Shown: piece after piece, positions 11,501 to 26,500 of the stretch
Layout: each line of letters begins with the position of its first letter
Position numbering within the stretch: the stretch's first letter is position 1
DNA from: Gonatopus flavifemur
Lineage: Eukaryota > Arthropoda > Insecta > Hymenoptera > Dryinidae
Direction of reading: 5' to 3'
Assembly: GCA_018340375.1 (NCBI GenBank)
Contig: JAFFJZ010000004.1
Span: 31,718,001 to 31,782,000 of the forward strand
DNA length: 64,000 nucleotides
The notes under the pieces: model-generated
Seen by the model: only the letters and a program-made list of their open reading frames with translations
Database searches by the model: none
Told to the model about the DNA's origin: nothing
Position numbers and translations under genes: made by a program

Positions 11501-14500
11501 CTGGGAAATAAAAATAGTCCGCTTTTTTTGCGTCACCCTAGTATATATATGAGATAATTCAACTATATTTCTGTACAGTAGCGCTGAAATCTATCAAAGA
11601 ATGATCCATTTAACCTTATGACCCTGGCTACCCGTACAGCACATGACGTGTCAAGCTCATGGGAGGAACGTATTTTTGGGAACATAGGAACATGTCATAC
11701 ATGTGTGAGATCGTGCCATCCATATTCTAGGCACATTCATGCACATAGAAATGTCCGCCCAAATGACCTGAATTCAAGAATATGGGAGGCATGTTCTGTT
11801 GACCATCTCATACGCATCTAGTTTTCGTGTTACAAAAGAGGTTATGTATTTTAAAAGACTTCTGTCAACATATTCAGGATGTCTTATGCAGCATCAGTAT
11901 CATAATTCAATCATAATTCTTTCCAGAAGAAGAATTACTGTTAAATAGTTTTTCTCATGTTGTATGAGATATTTTTCAAAAGTGTTTTGGAATTGCTTAA
12001 CCTCTAAAGTTCTGTCGGCTCCTAATGACTGACGAAAAACACTAAACGTCACTATAATTGAACTTTCATAAATATTAATTGTGGTTTTGTCTTATACATT
12101 TTCAACATTGTCACTAAAAATACGCGTCGAGCTACTGTAGACGAAATCTCAAAATTTCCTATTGCATGGTCATAGAGCTATATTTCGTAAGTGCACGCTG
12201 TATCTCCGTGATTTGGATAAAAATCCGATAAATTAATCTAAATAAGGCTGAGATAATTCCGTGCATTCGACACAACTTAAAAAAAAGTTTTGAGGCAGTA
12301 TACAAATTCATAAAGATTGATAAAGATCACCATTTTATTCCGACTCGCGTACACAAAACAATGAATTCATCGGTTATTTGCAAATGAGAGGTTATAGTTT
12401 ACTGAGTTCATGAGAATCTTCCTGCCATGTGGATTGAATATAATTCTTAAAATATTGCCACATGATGTGAAATGATATATGCCAGGAATATGTTGTTTAG
12501 AATATTCCGTTGCCCTTAAGATTATGCATTTTTCACATGCCGAACATATGTTTTACACATCACGTGTTATACGGGTATAAGCCCACGTCACATGGTGCTA
12601 AAAGATGACAGAAATCAAACCGCGGAACCAGGGTCACAATCCGAAACGTCGACCTTACTCACACACATGTAATAGTACCGCTGTATCTGTTTGAGTAAAG
12701 GTCGTCGTTTCGGATCTGGGACCAATGCGCGAAACCCTTAGTTGAAAAGAGAGGTGACTGTTTGCTTCTCTTCTCAACCAGGGGTTCCGGGATTCGTTTT
12801 CTGTTGTTTCGTAGATTTACGTGACGCCCAGAGTTGCCAAGTATTACCTAGAAAAATCTTCAGATTTTTTGTTCATTGGTCATTTCTTTCGAAATTGAAA
12901 ATGTGATTGACCGATTGTAAAGAAATGACCAATCATCACATGCTGGAGATTTTACTTGGCAACTTTGGGGACGCCGACCTCAGGTAATTTTTCTCCACTT
13001 CATCTCTGCTTTCACTGATGAGAGAGTGCATAAATAGCTCCACCACTGAACATCAGTGTCTAAAGCCTTTCCTCACATAGACTGAATTTTGAAAAGAATT
13101 CCAGTGAATTCCAGTAACTTATTATCAGCGAACCAATCCAATTTTCAGGAGCAAATGATAATTTTTGATAATCCAATATTGCAAACAGCACCATGAGTCC
13201 TCAAAACTTTTTAAAAACGTGTTTATAGTCTCACAGGTTTTGGTTTCCAAAACGTTTAGAGAATATTCATTTAGTGTACTGGGAAACACGTTGTGGGGAC
13301 ATTGTGTACACGTACTACGGTAAGTTTCTAACAAAAATATATGATACATCGAATATTTGAAAGGATTTCATTTCAAAAGTTCGAAACTATTGGCAGAATA
13401 CAAATTATCAAGACTCCAGCCAATATATTAAAATTCACAGAACCTAAAAAATGACGCGAAACAAAATTTCCCTACATGTAAACTGTATCAAACAGATGCA
13501 AATGTGTTAGGTGTATAACTTTGCTTCCACCGTTTTTTTCCGAAATTCGAGGCTTTGTTGTAAAAACTGGTTATACATTTATTGTTCAAAGTATTGTCCA
13601 TCGCTGGCCACTACTTTCTCCCATCTTTCAGGCAGCATACGAATCCCACGTTGAAAAAACTGGTCATCTTTTGAAGCGATCCACGAATAGATCCAATTTT
13701 TCACTTCGTCATAAGACCGGAAGTGCTGGTCAGCTAGGCCGTGTGCCATTGATCGAAACAAGTGATAGTCCGACGGAGCAACGTCTGGAGAATACGGCGG
13801 GTGGGGTAGGACTTCCCATTTCAAAGTTTCCAAGTATGTCTTGACCACTTTCGCAACATGGGGTCGAGCATTGTCATGCTGTGAAATTGCTTGATCATGT
13901 CCCTCGTTGTATTGCGGCCGTTTGTCTTCCAATGCTCGGCTCAAACGCATTAAGGCCCCACACTAGGGTGAAAGAAGAAAAAATCGATTTTTGTTTCCTC
14001 TTAAAATATCCTAAATATATGTGAAAACGATATGCAAGATCGCTTATGTCCATAACAAATCCCTTTTACTCTCAAAACCGCGTTTTACTTGAACGTCATT
14101 ATCAACCCACACAGTACGAATGTCTCAGTAATATCGCCAGAATTTTCTGCAACCTTCTGGAGACATTGTGATGCTGCCAGAAAGTTTCAGCGCCTCCTCG
14201 CGTCTCAGCGGCTAACTATCTTGGAGGAATTTATGGTGCTGGCATAGCCGATTGAAGGTATTTTTAAAATGAAGATAGTTACAGACATATGAATGTAGCG
14301 AAAAACTTTGAACGCGTTTTTCTCAAAACCGTTTCTTTCTGCTCGGCTGGAAGGATTTCTGAGAAAGTATTCATCCGATCAGCTTAAAATTTTGACAGTA
14401 TCTTTGTAACTACATTATCTAGGGAAGGACGTAGCGGTTTTTTGATATTTTGAATATTCTGGAAATAAGAAGCAATTGTAGATGAAAATTCTTCACAAAA

Positions 14501-17500
14501 AAGTGATTTTTTGTTTCAAAACACTGTCAAATTTTTAAAAATTGATATTTTCAAAAACCCCTACGTGCTTTCCGAGATTTTGACACATACTTTGAGGAAA
14601 AATTTTCTTCTCTGTTCCAGATGCATTCCTCGAAGAAATAATCTACCAGCCGTTCGGATCAATTTCTAAAAGACGTTGTGCAAAAGGTTATATAACTCTG
14701 CCATTTTGTAGGGAAAAAATACACAAAAAAATTTTTTTTATACTTCAATACCTGTATAATAAATATATGAAAAGTTTCTTTGAGTGCCCCTTTTTATTTC
14801 TTCACAAAAATTCCCAGAAAATCGCTTAAAAAATGACCTGTCACCCTGGTGTGTGGCCATAATTGCGTTCGATAACGATCACCTGTGATTGTTTCAGTCG
14901 GTTTGAATAACTCATAATACACTACGCCGAGCTGGCCCCACCACATACTGAGCATAACCTTGGAACCGTAAATATTCGGTTTGGCCGTCGACGTGGAAGC
15001 ATGGCGGGGATATCCCCATGATTTTCTGCGCTTGGGATTATCGTAATGCACCCATTTTTCGTCCCCAGTCCCAATGCGATGCAGAAATCCCTTCCATCTT
15101 TGCCTTGTAAGCGGCTGTTCACAAACACACAAACGCCGTTCAACATCTCTCAGCTTCAACTCGTACGGCACCCAATTTCCTTGTTTCCGAATCATTCCCA
15201 TGACTTTCAGGCGTTTTGAAATGACTGGCTGCATCACTCCCAATGATCCTGCCAATTCTTGTTGCGTTTGACACGAGTCTTGATCAAGTAATGCCTCCAA
15301 TTCTGCATCTTCGAAAACCTTCTCTCCTCCACCGCCATGCTGGTCTTCGACGTTAAAATCACCGTGTTTGGAGCGTTGAAACCACTCTCGGCACGTTCGT
15401 TCACTAATAGCGGCCTCACCATAGGTATTTGAAAGCATTCGATGAGCCTCAGCCGCAAATTTCTTCATATTAAAGCAGAAAATTAAAACCTCCCGCAAAT
15501 GACGAGAATTTGGCTCGTAAGCTGACATGTTTAATCGAGAATAACTTTATGATGCAGACAAGCCCGGCGGTACGTTCTTCTCTGTCTTCCTCTTCGTCCA
15601 TTCGCATGTGCGGGGTAATAAAGGATAGGTAAACGGACGAAGAGGAAGACAGAAAAGAACATACCGCCGGCCCTGGATGCAGACACAAATCGACTGATAT
15701 TTCGATGGCGTTATGTTTACAAATACCTAAGCTTATTGTAAGACATCTATGATCTATTCATTTCAACTACCACTTACCGCTACAGCCATCTATTGCAAAA
15801 CGGCGGAAGCAAAGTTATAAACCTAATAATTTATCAGATTTATCGACGCAGGCTCCATCGCAGGTCATTTGCGTCTCCTCAAAATGAAGAATATTAAAAG
15901 ATTTGGCAGAGATCTGATCATTAATAAATTCTCACTTTAAACGTCTCATAAACACTTCATGAAAACTTGAATCAGACTACACCGGACATTTGCACGTCCC
16001 TGGTATATACATACGATGTTTTCTGAACGTCTCGAAACATTTTTAGAACATTCCAATGTTTCAGAAGACGTTCGAAGGATATTGATAGTACACTGAGAGA
16101 AATTTGGCGCACAGGTTATACTCAGTGGTCACAGATCCGAAACGCCGACGTTCACTCATACAGACCCAACGGTACATGCATGTGAACATGTGCTCACATG
16201 TATATACTGTTACGTTCGTGTGAGTAAGATAGGCGTTTCAGATCTGTGACCACTGGTTATACTCGGCTCAGAGCGACAGCAGTGCTCTTCAGTAAGGACG
16301 GGCTACGCGCTGAAACGGAGTAAAGCTACTGCGTTTTACCTGCCCCACTGCTACTCCAAATACTCCGCGTATAAGCTATACTTGTTATCGGAGTAAGAGC
16401 TACTCCGCATTGCGCACTCAAGTATAGAGGGAGCGACAAATTTTGTTCAGTGTACCCTCCAGTGCTGTATGGAATACGCCCGAAGGACCACTTACCCGAA
16501 AGTGATGAAGTTTGTGTCTATTTGAGGAAAGCTAGGACTTATGATGATCATTATCGGATTCACAAATTATGACTCTTCAGGTATCTGAAATTTCGGGCAC
16601 TCGCTACTTCCAGGGTCGTCTATAAACTACGTGGCTAATAAAGAGGGAGGGAGCGGTGAGATGGAATGTTACGTTGGGCTGCATGGGGGGACGGTGGATT
16701 TGATTCCAAGCTACGTGGTTGTTTATTTATCTTGTACTTGGAAGAAAATTCTATATAAACATCCAGAAAAATGATCCACTTGAATATAAAACGCATAGAT
16801 ATTTGATTGGGTCAAATAAGATTCCACTTGATCCAAGTAAATTTCACCTAAAATGAAAGAAATTTCATTCCAATTGAATAAATCTTGCATTCCAGTTGAT
16901 TAAAATTTTATAAGGGTCATATTTTGAATGAAAATTAATTTAGTTGAACGTGAAAAAACTGCGTTCTCGCGTGAGGGGGAAGGGTTCAGAGGAAAGCCAC
17001 AATAGAGCTACATGGTGGGAGGGGGGGGGGGGTCGAAAAGTCGCAAAAACAAGGCTATGTAGTTTATGGACGGCCCCTTACCTAATCTTCATGAAATGAA
17101 GAGAATATTTATTTATGTTCAAGAAATATTTATTTGGATCTTTTCAAATAATAATTTCTTGAATTCAAATGAATACTTTTTCTGTGTACTCATTTCTTAT
17201 ATAAAATGAAAATATTTACTTACTTTAATATCCTGCATACTTGTAATTTCCGTATCATTGTTTCTGTGCACAAAGCAAACCATTGCATTATGATAACCAG
17301 TGCCACCCCACCTGTTACCATAAGGTACTCTGCACTTCATCCCTTCGAGCGCCTTCAATTCATCCTACAAGATCAACTTCCACCATATATTTAATTCATC
17401 TTTAGGCTGTATCAAATACTTGCATACTAACTTCTATGTCATCCAATGTTCCAGCAGTAGTATTGCTTTGTTCAACATGTTGAAAATCTTCTGAATTTCC

Positions 17501-20500
17501 CTCTAATTCTGTCTACAGAAACAAAAAGAGGAAAGGTTGAATATTTTCATATAATTCCATCATGAATAAGAAAAAATTCTTGTATGTAAAGTATGTACAA
17601 GAAGAGCGTGATCGGTGAAAACTAATCAAGGACAATTTTTTCAAGATTCAACAAAAATACGTGCATGGTTACAGTTCATGAGTAATATTTTGATGCTTCA
17701 TTACTAATAATTCGTTCTTTCCCTTTCATTATTGAAGATCGAATCACCTCTGCAAAGCATACTTTCCATTTATTTAATTGTATAATCTTGAGTTAGGGAT
17801 CTCCAAATCAATTTGATTTGTTGTGTAATTCCTTCACAGTCCAGATTTTTACTTCTACAAAGCTTGAGCGTTTTTAGTACTCAAACTTTTTTAATCCAGT
17901 CATTGTAAATCAAATATTTTCATGTAATTTTCTTCTTCCCATGCGGCGCATAAACGAATTCAGTATTTTGGATCATTATCCTCCTAAAGCACCCCCTTAT
18001 CGTTTTCGTCTCAAAACACATTATGGCAAAAGATGAAAAGAGCTGCATACATTTTGATGCTGTAAACGTTTAAATTCTCAGTAAACAAGTATATAGTCCC
18101 AAATCCTAGTAAAAGTATGAGAGATGCTAGTTATCCCAATCGACATGTTCTTGTGTTGACGACAGTTTTCTCTCAACATGTTGCTGAAGTTTGAATCGTT
18201 TATTGAATCGAATAATGAAATACTTAACTGTTGAAGACCCAAAATATACGTTGAGGGAATATTCAACGTGGTTTATAGGGAGCAGAGATTTCTTCACAGT
18301 GCTTCGATATTTCATGTCATTCAGTGGATACGAGCGCATAGGTGGCTCTATCTGGTGGCATTTTTTTCCGACCAAAATGCTCGGAACTTGACGCATAAAA
18401 AAGTCTGAAATTTTCACGGATGAATTTTTGTAGGTTTATCTAGGTCTGTACAAGACCGGAATTTTGAAAAACTTTTTTTCGAAATTCAAAATACCGGCTC
18501 TGTACAGACCTAAATAGACCTTCAAAGATCCATTCCTGGAAATTTCACTTTTTTATGCGTTCAGTTTCGAGTATTTTGGTCGGAAAAAAGTGTCACCAGA
18601 TGGAGCCACCTATACACTCATATCCTCTTAACACTGCATTAGTCGTGCGAAAGAAAAATCAAATTTTCGCTCGCGCCTTATCTGTGAGATACGATCAGCT
18701 TCTCGCAGTTAACTATAATATTATGTTCAGATTTTGTGGTAAATGAGTACATACATTTGGGGAAAATATTATTCATTAGTTTAAAAGTTTTTGAACGACT
18801 AAAAATTGACTTTGTAACTAGCTCGAGGAATATACGAAAAGAAAATTTAATCCATGCATAAACGTGCCCGCTGTGACGAAGATAGGAAATCTTGTATCTA
18901 TCAGATACCACGCGACTAATGCAGTGCTGACCACTGAAAATCTTCTTAAGGTATCACGTGATGTATTTAAACCTTTTGGTTTGTGATTGCTTGACCATTT
19001 TATAACGATAATTGGGGGATTTTTGCAAATAACTACAAAATCTGTTTGTCTTGTTTTTTCTATTCTTTAACCCAACGAATCTCACCTGCGAATAGCGATT
19101 TACCCGCGTTGCCACGAATGCCTTGGGCTTTTTCACGTACTTCGTAGCCTTTTGACGCGACCTGACCTGATTTCGTCATCTTAGGTCATTTTGAATGCAT
19201 GTACAGCAACACTGCTTCGAACAAGTACGCGTAAGCAGTACTCAGAACATAATGAATCACAAAAATGAAGTTGAAGGTAGCAGATTTTAATAAGCAGACT
19301 TGTACCTTTCCTTCTGTAAACTCTCAGTGAGTTTGCATGAGTCTTCGTATGGAGATTGAGACGGTCGCATAGATCTTCGATGGAAATCAAGTGGGTCGCA
19401 TGTGCCTTTGCATGGAGATCAAGTCAGAAAAATTTATGAATAAAAATACCTGACAACTCATCAAATTCAAAATCAAAACAGGCATTCTGAAACACTCATA
19501 TCGAATAATTCAAAATATTTCAATCGTTTATTTGACGTCTTCGTGTACCTTGGTCACTTATCATCCAACGTTACTACCTTCTGATCAAAAAGTACCCGGA
19601 ATTCTCTATTCAAACAAACCGCGCTTGAGATATTGTCGAAATCTTTTGTTTTCCATGTTATTTCATCTGTTATTTAGCGCTCAAATGTCTGTTTGCGCCT
19701 CAATCGTCAGAAGTTAATGCGTGTTGCCTTGTAAACGAGTCAGTGTTTGTTGTGTTCTGCGAATTTCGCAATGTCGCATTTGGTTGAGCAAAGAGTTTGT
19801 CTAAAATTTTGTGTTTTTAACAAAATTTCATATGCGGAAGCGTTGAAGATGTTAACAGAAACCTACGGGGACTCGACGATGTCGAAAACACAAGCGTACG
19901 AGTGGTACAAAGAGTTGAAAGCAGGTCGTATCGTGGTTGATGATTTGCCTCGTTCCGGTCGTCCTTCCACCAGTATCACTGATGAAAATATTGATAAAAT
20001 TAAAGAAACCGTCCTCGCAAATTGTCGTGTGAGCATTAGGGAGATAGCATCCGATCTTGGTGTCTCGTTCAGATCGGTGCAGAACGTTATGCAGAATATT
20101 TTGGCCATGAGACGAGTTGAAGTACGGCTTGTGCCGGGAATGTTGAATTTGTTGCAGAAACTGCATCGCATTGGTGTTGCTAAAGAAATGCTTTCTTTGG
20201 GCCAAAATGTTATCGAAGGCATCATTACCGGTGACAAAACATGGGTCTATGAATATGACATTGAAACTAACCAACAATCATCGGAATGGCTTTTCAGACG
20301 AGTCAAAACCTAAAAAACCGTGATAGAGTCGATCTAAAATCAAGGTTTTGTTGACTGTTTTCTTTGATTCCCGTGGTGTGGTCCACTCCGAATTTCTTCC
20401 ACCAGGTCAGACAGTGAATAAGGAACATTACGTGAGCGCATTGAAGCGTTTGAAGGAGAACATTCGTCGCAAGAGACCAGAATTGTGGAGAGATAACTCG

Positions 20501-23500
20501 TGGTTTCATCATCACGATAACGCACCGACACACAAATCTCATCTTGTACGCATTTATTTGACTAAAAACAATGTTCATACCGTTCCTCAAGCTCCGGATT
20601 CACCTGATATGGCTCCTTGTGATTTTTTCCTATTCCCACGACGCATGTGACCACTACGCGGAAAGCGTTTGGAAACGATTGAGGCAATAAAGTACATATC
20701 GCAGAAGGAACTGAAGGCGATTCCGAAATCGGCCTATGCAAAATGTTTTGAAGATTGGAAGAAGCGTTGGAATATGTATATTGCTTGCAATGGAGATTAC
20801 TTCGAAGGAAATAAAGTGAATATCGATGAATAATTGAACCGTTTTCGTTTCATTAAGAAATTCCGGGTACTTTTTGATCAGAAGGTATTATGCTACGCAG
20901 AATGAAATGAGTAATAATTTTTGGGTGGGTAGAAAAATTTCTTTACTTTTTAGGCACTCATCGGTATCCATAGTATACCAAGCACAGAGTACCTATTGCA
21001 CCCGTTATCGTAGAGTGTGACAGTATCTTTTGAAATATTTGAACAATCCAATTGGGAGTTGCACAGTTTTTCATTTCATGCAATACTGGTTGATGATCCA
21101 TGGGGTTGTCTGTGTGTCTGTCTATCTGTACTTGGAATAACTCTGGACCGAGTGGACCGAATTGGATGAAATTTATAGAGGACCTTCTTCAAACCCTTCC
21201 CCTAGGAACACTTTTTTTAATTGCAATCGGACATGTCCTTTTATTTTATTTTATTTTTTTTCGTTGAAAATAGGTGATCGCGGAGAAAATTTTCTCCGCT
21301 GTATACATATAACATATACACTGCGGTGCATGACTTTAGCACCACCCATATTTTTCGAGGTTCCGGAATATGGGATACGATTTTAATCAAGGGCATCACA
21401 GGAGTCAAAGCACAACCATAAATAATGAATTTCAGAACACATTGCATTGACAACCCTCGTTTACATAGATCGATATAATCGAAAGTGTGATTTTCGATTG
21501 TTTCACAACTATAGCACCATACGTATTACGACAAATTCATTGCGTCTGTATGGATTGAACCACCTCTTCACCTCATCACGTGTATTCTCCGCTTATTGAG
21601 AACTGAATTCAATCCAAAAGTTGTTCCACTAGTCACACAAACCATGCCACGGGGTAAATATTTAACCGAACAAGAAAAAGGTAAAATTCTCGCGTACAGA
21701 GAGGAAAATGTGGGTATACGAGTAATCGCTCGAAGACTAGGACGATCCCATAAAGTTATTTTGAACTTCCTGCGGGATCCGAACACTTACGGCAAGAAAA
21801 AAAAGAGTGGACCGAAGAAAAAATTGACCCCTCGTACCAAACGAATGATTGTGAACACCGCGAGCAACACATTGAAGAGCTGCAATCAAATGAAAAAAGA
21901 ATTGAATCTTGATGTTTCACGGTGGACTATTCACAGAGCTCTAGTAGAAGATCCTCGCATTTGTCGACAGAAATTGAAGGGGGCACCCAATTTCCAACCA
22001 CGTCATAAAGCTGCGAGACTTGAATATGCTCGAGCGAATATGGATCGGAATTGGAAATGCGTAAGTTGATTCCACACGTTCGAATGTTTTAACATCAAAC
22101 AATTCCGATGTTGTTTTATTACTAATCAGGTTATTTTCTCGGATGTGAAAAAAATTCAATCTCGACGGACCTGATGGTTATAATTCTTATTGGCGAGATC
22201 TGCGAAAAGAACCCCAGTATTTTTCCAAAAGGAATTTTGGTGGAGGGAGTGTTATGGTTTGGGGAGCTTTTTGTATCGATGGCATGCTCGAGCTGGCATT
22301 GCTCTCAAAACGTATGAACAGTGCCGAATACATAGGTATCCTACAAAATAATTTATTACCGTATCTAGAAGAAAACGATACAGTCGAATGGGTTTATCAA
22401 CAAGATAATGCGAGTATCCACAGCAGCAAAAAAACAATGGACAGGTTTCAAACAAATGGAATCGATGTTCTGAAATGGCCAGCATGTTCCCTCGATCAGA
22501 ATCCCATGGAAAACATTTGGGCCATCATCGTGAGGATGATTTACGCAGAAAATAAACAGGATGTAGACGTTTCAGAGCTGAAAGACGCACTATTGAAGGC
22601 AAGCGGAGAAATCCGTGAGGAAATTTTCTGTAACCTCATTGATAGCATGCCCAATCGAGTTTTCCAAATAATACTGAAAAAAGGTGGTCCTACAGATTAT
22701 TAAGATTATTTATTTTCATTATTTCTTACGGTTATTGATGTGGTTCTATAGTTATGCAACAATAAAAAATGTATTTTCCTTCTATATGTTCTGATATAAA
22801 TGAAGAAATCTAATGAAACTTGTTTACCATGAGTAATTGGGCATACTCCTGCCACCACTGGTGCGGGATTTAGTTATCTCCATTATAATCTGTGACACAG
22901 GCAAGAATGTAGGTGGTGCTAAAGTTATGCAACACAGTGTATACAGGGTGTCCCATTTTAAATAGCCAGGGCTTATATCTCCCAAAGTAATGGGGCTGGA
23001 AGAAAAAGTCTCGGGAGAAAGTTGCAGAGTTCTGAGGGGGACATTTGATGGTAAACTTGACTTCGACCTCAGACTCCATCTTCAAGGTCATTTTGAGGTC
23101 AACTTGTATTTTTCAAATGAGACCTCCTGTTTTTGACTACATCCTTGGAATGTGCGTTGGAAACCAAGAAACTTTTGTCTGAACTAGTTTCCTGAAATTT
23201 GCCAAGGTGCCGATCTAATCGATAAAGAAAGAAAGGAGATTCAAGAAACACTCTTACCGCTTTCTGTGCGAAACGACACTTACCTCTTCAGTTATTTCTT
23301 CCCAACAGGGCCGAATTAAGAGCCAATGGCCCCATTGGCCCCCACCTGCCTTAATCCAGCCCTCGTTCCCAATCTTCGGGGAACTGCCGTCGGCATTAGC
23401 GTTACCTAATGTGCACCACGAGGAGGTTCACTGAGAAAAAGGATTCGTTCACTCAAATGAGATTTGTTTACAGTAAATAAATCGTATATTTGGATACAAG

Positions 23501-26500
23501 CAAAGAAATATTTACTAATATTCATTTTATCACATAGTTGTTGAATACACCACATATTTCTTTGAGTCAACTTCATACCGACTATGATTCGATAGATCTG
23601 AATTTGACAAGAATTCATATTCATTTACATTAACTCCAATCCCTTTAAATCAAATGAATGATTTGGTTATAGTTAATAAATATGAATTTCTTGACTCAAC
23701 ACAATGTTTGGTTATAATCAATATGTCTTATTTGTATGAAATGATACTTTTTGAAAATGCTCAACCAAATGCGTTGATTTGTCAGAAGGAAACCTTTTTC
23801 TCAGTGTTGCGCAATCGGACTTTGCACATCACTGTGGCCCTAAAAAGGGCCGATTATTTCGACGAGAAAGGTACGTGTCTGTGAGTTTTGGGAATAGTCG
23901 GGTTCCATAATTGAGTGATAATTCCCTGATCCAATCATCTCGTGAATTCACCCGTACAACACCGGACATTTCTACGTTGCCTCCATGTTACCTTCACTAT
24001 ATTGTTTTCAATAAGCTATCATGTGTTAATATGTATCCTATCAGATTACTTTTTCTTTTCATGACATGTCTCAACAGACTCTTTTTTTCATTTACCTTCT
24101 CAAGTACTTCTTCATTTTTTACTTTCTCTATCCACTTTATTCTAAGCATCCTTCTATAACACCACATTTCAAAAGCTTCAAGTTTTCGTTGGTCCGTTCT
24201 TCCAATTGTCCAAGTTCCGCAACCATATAATTCTGTGCTCCAAACGTAACCCTTCAAGAATTTCTTCCTTACTGCTAAGCTAATATTCTTCGAACATAGT
24301 AACTGTTTCTTTTGGTGGAGAGCCTGTTTTCCTTGTGCTATTCTTGCTCTTATATCTCTCCCGCTTTTACCATTTCCTGTAATTATGCTTTCTAGATATT
24401 TAAATTTTTGGACTTGCTGAATTGTCTCTGCATCTATTTTAATTTTCGCTCCTCTTGATGTTCTCACTGTTGTACACATCATGAATTCCGTTTTGTCCTT
24501 GTTTATATTCTTATAATCGTTTTCTAGTAGTATTGTTTCCATAGTGTTGATAATATTTTCTAACTCAGCACCACTCGTAACTAATATAGCTATGTCATCC
24601 GCAAATCTCGACATGCTTACATTTTCTCCTTGAATCTATAATTCCAATTGCACTTGCTCCTTCACTTCGTTCATCGCTTCTTCTATATACAAATCGAAAA
24701 TCAATGGTGATAGTGAGCATTCTTGTCTCACCCCTCTTTCAATTTGTGCTCCTCCTTTCTGACTCTCTATTTCTATTATTGTGGTTTGATTCTTATATAA
24801 TTCATATATTATTCTCCTGTCCTTAAAATAATTTCCTACCTTCTTCATAATCGTGAACATTTTCTCCCAATCAACATTCTCGAGTGCTTCTTGTTTATCT
24901 ACAAAACCTATATACACAGATTTTTTTTAACTCTAGTCTTTTCTTCACTAATGTTCTGAGTGCTAAAATTGCTTCTCGCGTTCCCCTATTTTTCCTAAAA
25001 CCGAACTGATTTTCTGCTAATCTACTCTCTATTTTATTCTCTATTCTCCTGTATATAATTTTCGCCAGTATTTCCGAAGCATGTGAAGTTAAACTAATCG
25101 TTCTGTAGTTCTCGCATTTGTCTGCTCCTTGTTTTGTCGGAATGGCGACAATTTTATTCTTTCGGAAATCTTTCGGTACTTCTCCATTTTCGTACATCTC
25201 TCTGACCAATTCAAACAGCGCGTCACGAGTTCTTTGACTGGAGGCTTTGATAAGGTCCGCACTTATGCCATTTATTCTTGGCGCTTTATTCCATTATATA
25301 AGTGCATTGTGAAAAATCATTTGGGAATATCCCCCCCCCCTCCCCACCACGTCCCACCAAATTTATTACCCGGTCGGGAAAAAAGTGTGACGCCGTCCCT
25401 GTTCACGTGAGTTTTCGTTCTATTCGATATCTTTGCATGGAACATGTTCCGATGGGTAGCCCACGTGATTCATGATATATATTACATGAGTAACTTACGT
25501 GACAAGTTTCCATGCCAAATGAACCTTGGGCCAAATGCGTATAAGTTTCTTCCCATGTGACACATTCCTATGTGACACGATCACATGCGAAATGAACTCT
25601 GCCCCAAATTCGCATGGGAAATTCTCTATGCGAACCAACTGGGAATTTACAGAAGGGGGCAAACTCATTGTCAAATTCTCTCAAAACAGTCAAACCTGCA
25701 TCAATGAAATTTGTGAATCATAATCTCTAAAAATATGTAGTTTATTAGAAAAAATTCAAATTTACATCGGGACAATGCAATAGACGCTGTTTGCTCATTT
25801 ACGCCTGCTAGTTTCAGCTTCATGTCACGAAGATCAGATAACAATCGAGTCTACCGCTATAAAACATCTTATACGAAAAATCCATCCTGATTAAATTAGT
25901 CCAACAATTGTCAAATAGAATGTTTGCAGATCACACTATTCTCATAAACATACTGCAAGTTATAAAAAAGATCTGGTCTTTTTCTGATATTATAAAACAT
26001 TCTTTTCTAGAATTGTAATGCTTAATTATATAGAACCTATCATACGCATATAAAGTCCACATAAAAATGAAAAATCCGATTTAGGTTATCGACATTTTTG
26101 GAAGAATATTTAAAACAATTAAAGATTACCATGGAAATAATAGATTGTGCGACGAGGAACGAAAGTTAGCGCTCAGCTAGTGGTTCTGCCGTGCTTAGAT
26201 AAAAGACAGTGAAGTGCAAAAAGCATAAAAATTATGTGCTAATTATAGGCTTTTAGAAGCTATAAGCAAAAGCTATGAAACTCGAATTAGGCAAGGATCC
26301 AAAATAAAAAAGTTTGATGAGAGATATCAGATATATCAGGATACAGATATTTCACAATGAATGTGTTTCATAGTAGAGTTGTGTCAGAACGGAAATATTC
26401 ATCAGCAGCGTTATTTGAAACAGAAATTATTGTCAAATAGAAATATTTATACCCAGAGCTATTCGAGAATGGAGGCATTTACTAACACAGTTATGTTGGA

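Larger units (their letters stand above)
13510..15823 (-). mobile_element. Mariner element 2 with two nested elements
   Basis: Ends GGTGTATAACTTTGCTTCC / GGTTTATAACTTTGCTTCC, TA on both sides (13508-13509, 15824-15825). Subtracting the nested elements and their duplications leaves about 1280 bp, a full-length mariner. Confidence 0.94.
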
